Of a DNA stretch of 9,103 nt, positions 6,745 through 9,103 are shown in pieces. The DNA is from Candidatus Rifleibacteriota bacterium (GTDB lineage Bacteria > Riflebacteria > Ozemobacteria > Ozemobacterales > Ozemobacteraceae): assembly GCA_029565415.1 (NCBI GenBank), contig JAKQOH010000115.1:1-9103 (forward strand). Reading direction: 5' to 3'. The position numbers were made by a program, and so were the translations under genes. Position 1 is the stretch's first letter. Each line of letters begins with the position of its first letter. The notes under the pieces were generated by a model. It was not told the DNA's origin, did no database searches, and saw only the letters and a program-made list of their open reading frames with translations.

Positions 6745-7350
6745 TCAGTCATACACCCAGTGTCGAGCGCCTTCCGGCGAAAGGGCGCCGATCGCGAACA
6801 CCCGTTCGAACACGGTGTTTTTTTTCAACTTGCCGCAAAACACGACTGTGACTTTCACGCAGTCACCCCGCTCGCCCGTGCTCCGAACAAGGAAGTTTTC
6901 GATCACGGCTCCGCCGAAGTTTTCCGATCTTACGACACTCCCCACTCCGTTCAACTCCTCGCGGAACAGCTTTTTCTCCTTTGCCTCGGCAGCAAACCGA
7001 TATCGGACTTGATGAAATCCGGAGCCGTTCCGGGCCCAGAAGCGCATTTCATGGGCATTTTGCCCGGAAGGCGCATAGACGACCTCGCCTCCCCTGTCAT
7101 TGCCGGACGAATCACGGACCGGCCAGGGAACCATCTGTTGTATATCTCTATCAATGGCTCGAAAGAGAATAGCCGAGTCGCGAATGTGATCGATGGTCTC
7201 CTGGGTTACCTGCGAGCCCCTGATGCCGCTCGAGAACAACTGCCACACCACGAAAAAGACCATGGCGACGATCGCGCATGTCACCATGAGTTCGACGATC
7301 GTGATTCCCCCCCTCTCCGCAGGACGTCGCCCCCAAGACGGATGTATCAT
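6745..7350 (-). CDS. PilW/GspJ-like minor prepilin
   Basis: The 201-residue protein carries a type IV prepilin signal: a short basic leader, then cleavage at G15/I16 in ERGG-ITIVELMV, with Glu at +5 (E20) and a hydrophobic helix to about 37. After processing by prepilin peptidase the helix would pack into a pilus or pseudopilus core. The globular part (38-201) is beta-rich, with two Cys in GDCVKVTVVFCGK that could form a disulfide. The size and the position after a PilV/GspI-like gene fit PilW or GspJ, which help initiate pilus assembly at the tip. The ATG at 7350 lies four bases after the upstream stop codon. An ATG nine codons earlier would overlap that gene without a ribosome site. The cleavage site is encoded over a run of seven G, and eight A lie near the 3' end. 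Confidence 0.85.
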   Translation of the reverse strand: MIHPSWGRRPAERGGITIVELMVTCAIVAMVFFVVWQLFSSGIRGSQVTQETIDHIRDSAILFRAIDRDIQQMVPWPVRDSSGNDRGGEVVYAPSGQNAHEMRFWARNGSGFHQVRYRFAAEAKEKKLFREELNGVGSVVRSENFGGAVIENFLVRSTGERGDCVKVTVVFCGKLKKNTVFERVFAIGALSPEGARHWVYD

Positions 7351-7354
7351 CAGC

Positions 7355-7879
7355 TCAGTGCCCGGAAATGGAATCATCGATCACGAGCGCCGTAAAGCAA
7401 GCGCTCTTGTCTTTTCCGAGGCTCTCCTTCCAAGAAATTTTCAGCACGATCTGCTTCGCTTCCCGCAACATACCGTCATTTGCAGGTGACATGACAAAAC
7501 TCGCTATGGAATACGTCGTTTGGAAGATGGCTTGATCCAGCAGGGGCACTTCGATCGTATTCGCGACGCCAACGGGACCGAGCCGAAGTTGCCCATTCTG
7601 TATCGCAAGCAATTTCATATCGCCGTTCGTGCAGGTGACATTCCGGGGAAGGAGTTTTCTCGCCTGGGAAATGAAACTGCTCCCGAAATTCATCGCTTCG
7701 ATGTCATGCCGGCCTATCCGGACAACGGCCGAAGATTGCGAATACAAGCCAAACAATGGCAGGATGGTCAGCCCGAGGACGAACAAGGCGACAAGAACTT
7801 CGACGAGTGAAAGGCCTCTCCTCGTTTTTCCTTGTCGGCAAGAGACCCAATGCCGATGTTTCGAATTCCGTATGTTCAT
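7355..7879 (-). CDS. PilV/GspI-like minor prepilin
   Basis: The 174-residue protein has a textbook prepilin leader: a basic stretch ending RRG (20-22), cleavage at G22/L23 in RRG-LSLVEVLVALF, Glu at +5 (E27) and a hydrophobic helix to about 45. LSLVEVLVA is typical of PilV and GspI proteins. The remaining 130 residues form a small beta-rich head with Cys at TCTNGD and SACF that could pair. It is expected in the inner membrane, then in the tip complex of a type IV pilus or type II secretion pseudopilus. Its ATG overlaps the stop of the upstream gene by four bases (ATGA) and has GGGGA seven bases upstream, so translation is probably coupled. The PilW/GspJ-like gene follows after four bases. Sequence alone does not separate PilV from GspI. 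Confidence 0.87.
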   Translation of the reverse strand: MNIRNSKHRHWVSCRQGKTRRGLSLVEVLVALFVLGLTILPLFGLYSQSSAVVRIGRHDIEAMNFGSSFISQARKLLPRNVTCTNGDMKLLAIQNGQLRLGPVGVANTIEVPLLDQAIFQTTYSIASFVMSPANDGMLREAKQIVLKISWKESLGKDKSACFTALVIDDSISGH

Positions 7880-9103
7880 TGTTTCTTCCCCACCAATGCG
7901 GATTGGGGACCGAGAACCATGGTGAAAAACCTGTTGTAGACGTCTAGATTGGTCGGGTCGGAATCCGGATCGAAGATGATGGCCCCCCCGAATTTGGAAA
8001 GCTGGGAGGGCTCGAGAGAATCCACGAAAAGCGTTCCTACGAGATCGAGCGGAGCCGACAATCGAATGGTTCCCTTCGGAGCCAGAAGGCTTGCCTCGAT
8101 TTTTCCACCGACGGCTTCGATGTTTCCAGCAAGCGAAAGAATGATGAGCTTCCCGGCAGGGGTGGCCCGCCGAACCCTTCCGAGCCGGACATTGCCCGAA
8201 ACGACGACGGCAACGGGAGCGGCGACGAAGACCTCCGGAGAGAGATCGAGGTCCCCATCGATGTGCACGACGAGCGGTTTTCTCAGGAGAACGCCTTGAG
8301 GCAAGCGTCGCACGGAACTGTCGGCGAAAAAGTCCTCCTGATTGGCGAAACGGAAAGCAACTCCATCCATCAGATTTTTTGCATCGCTGATCGGATCATA
8401 TTTCTGGAGATTTCCCTTCCAGAGCGCTCCGTTCCCTTCCTGGTCGGCGGGCAGGGTGAATTTGGTCCCCAGATTGGGATATTCCTCTCCCGATCGGCCC
8501 AGAACCTGCTTTGCGGGAAACGACCTGTTTGCTCCGGAATTCGACCACTCGAACATCTGGTCGTATAACGAGTTGTAATAGGGCACCTCGCAGCTGTCCA
8601 GGAAATCCGTCGACAACTTCGTCATGTGATTCACGTAATCGCTGGGGGCTCCCGCCGAGTAGGCCGGCATCACGTCCGCAAGCGAGTCCGGCACTCCCTG
8701 CGTCCCCGCACCGTCACTGAAGAGATCAAAGCCTCCGGCGCTTATCATCCGGGGCAGAACGGAAGGATTGGTATACTCGTTCGGCATCGCCCGGGGAATC
8801 GGGAAAACGGCTTTTTGAGAAGTTCCGGTCGGATCCGAGATGAAATCGGCAACACCATCGCCATTCGAATCGAAGATCAACGTGGAATACAGGATATAGC
8901 GAGCAAAGACATTGCCGAATACGCGAGTGGGAGTCATGTGGTTTTTTTCGCCGAACAGGCGAAGAGCGCTTGAATTGATCACCGTTTCAACAATTGTATT
9001 TCCAATGATATTACTCAGGCCCGCGGCAGGATTCGCCCATTCGGTGCAGCATCCGATCGGCATGGTTCGCACGCGAAGTTGCGTGCGAACCATGCCGATC
9101 GGA
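7876..9103 (-). CDS. 5'-partial surface/pilus-associated protein in PilX/GspK position
   Basis: The frame is open to the window edge, so this is the C-terminal part (about 395-400 residues) of a longer protein. The apparent ATG at 9093 and the residues MVRTQLRV come from the terminal inverted repeat and are probably not real; credible sequence starts near MPIGCCTEW. Numbering from 9093, a DSNGDGVAD loop (75-83) matches the calcium-binding D-x-N-x-D-G-x-x-D pattern. A polar, aromatic-rich region follows. The segment 270-375 has alternating short hydrophobic strands and glycines (VVHIDGDLDL, VVVSGNVRLG, LIILSLAGNIEA, GKIEASLLAPKG), as in the C-terminal beta-rich domains of large PilX-like proteins. 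The gene directly precedes two minor prepilins with a 4-base overlap, so a prepilin-type N-terminus beyond the edge is likely but not seen. A bactofilin-like or passenger beta-helix function is the alternative. Confidence 0.65.
   Translation of the reverse strand, partial: PIGMVRTQLRVRTMPIGCCTEWANPAAGLSNIIGNTIVETVINSSALRLFGEKNHMTPTRVFGNVFARYILYSTLIFDSNGDGVADFISDPTGTSQKAVFPIPRAMPNEYTNPSVLPRMISAGGFDLFSDGAGTQGVPDSLADVMPAYSAGAPSDYVNHMTKLSTDFLDSCEVPYYNSLYDQMFEWSNSGANRSFPAKQVLGRSGEEYPNLGTKFTLPADQEGNGALWKGNLQKYDPISDAKNLMDGVAFRFANQEDFFADSSVRRLPQGVLLRKPLVVHIDGDLDLSPEVFVAAPVAVVVSGNVRLGRVRRATPAGKLIILSLAGNIEAVGGKIEASLLAPKGTIRLSAPLDLVGTLFVDSLEPSQLSKFGGAIIFDPDSDPTNLDVYNRFFTMVLGPQSALVGKKQ
9052..9103. repeat. 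Perfect terminal inverted repeat (23 + 6 + 23 bases)
   Basis: Bases 9052-9074 are the exact reverse complement of 9081-9103, separated by a six-base loop (gaagtt, 9075-9080). The right arm ends exactly at the last base of the window, so the true extent is unknown. The arm lies inside the open reading frame and has no T run. A perfect palindrome at the edge of a sequence is typical of a fold-back chimera or assembly dead end. A genuine hairpin is possible but less likely inside a coding frame. Confidence 0.9.

Noticed and set aside
7351..7377. ATG at 7377 as start of the PilW-like gene
   Set aside because: It would overlap the preceding gene by 23 bases with no ribosome site; the ATG at 7350 gives a typical 15-residue prepilin leader.
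9052..9103. Terminal palindrome as an intrinsic terminator or mobile-element end
   Set aside because: There is no T run, no transposase and no target duplication, and it lies inside an open reading frame; a fold-back artefact is simpler.
1..9103. CRISPR array, integrase, IS element or phage genes
   Set aside because: No spaced direct repeats, transposase, integrase or phage structural motifs were seen on either strand.

Overview
The window (9103 bases, moderately G+C-rich with G/C-leaning third codon positions) looks like chromosomal sequence from an uncultured Gram-negative-type bacterium. The evidence is several Sec signal peptides, type IV prepilin-like proteins and a membrane-anchored CHASE2/SpoIIE signalling phosphatase. 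No marker fixes the taxon. Myxococcota-like or other deltaproteobacterial lineages, or candidate phyla rich in pilins and SpoIIE phosphatases, would fit, but this is a guess.

Layout. Bases 1-108 hold the end of the signalling gene and perhaps the start of a coupled next gene on the minus strand. Bases 105-2639 (minus) encode a CHASE2 - three-TM - GAF - SpoIIE/PP2C phosphatase. Bases 2640-2888 are a divergent intergenic region with a plausible sigma70-type promoter for the phosphatase. Bases 2889-4238 (plus) encode an exported TPR protein. It converges on a long minus-strand operon, and a hairpin terminator at 4241-4285 separates the two.

That operon runs from the right edge to 4303, with tiny overlaps or short gaps: (1) a 5'-truncated PilX/GspK-position protein with a calcium-loop motif and a glycine-rich beta-strand C-terminal region; (2) a PilV/GspI-like prepilin; (3) a PilW/GspJ-like prepilin; (4) an exported protein of unknown family; (5) an exported zinc-dependent phospholipase C-like enzyme with a complete set of candidate zinc ligands and a C-terminal extension of about 290 residues.

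How they may work together (inference). The minor pseudopilins could prime or cap a short pseudopilus that exports or displays the phospholipase and the unknown protein, that is, a dedicated secretion or adhesion/lysis device. The assembly ATPase, platform protein, secretin and prepilin peptidase are not in the window. The phosphatase would act in a partner-switching (anti-sigma antagonist) pathway, and nothing in the sequence ties it to the operon.

The last 52 bases are a perfect 23+6+23 inverted repeat ending exactly at the window edge. It creates the apparent start codon of the first operon gene and is probably a fold-back artefact at a contig end, so that gene should be read as 5'-partial.
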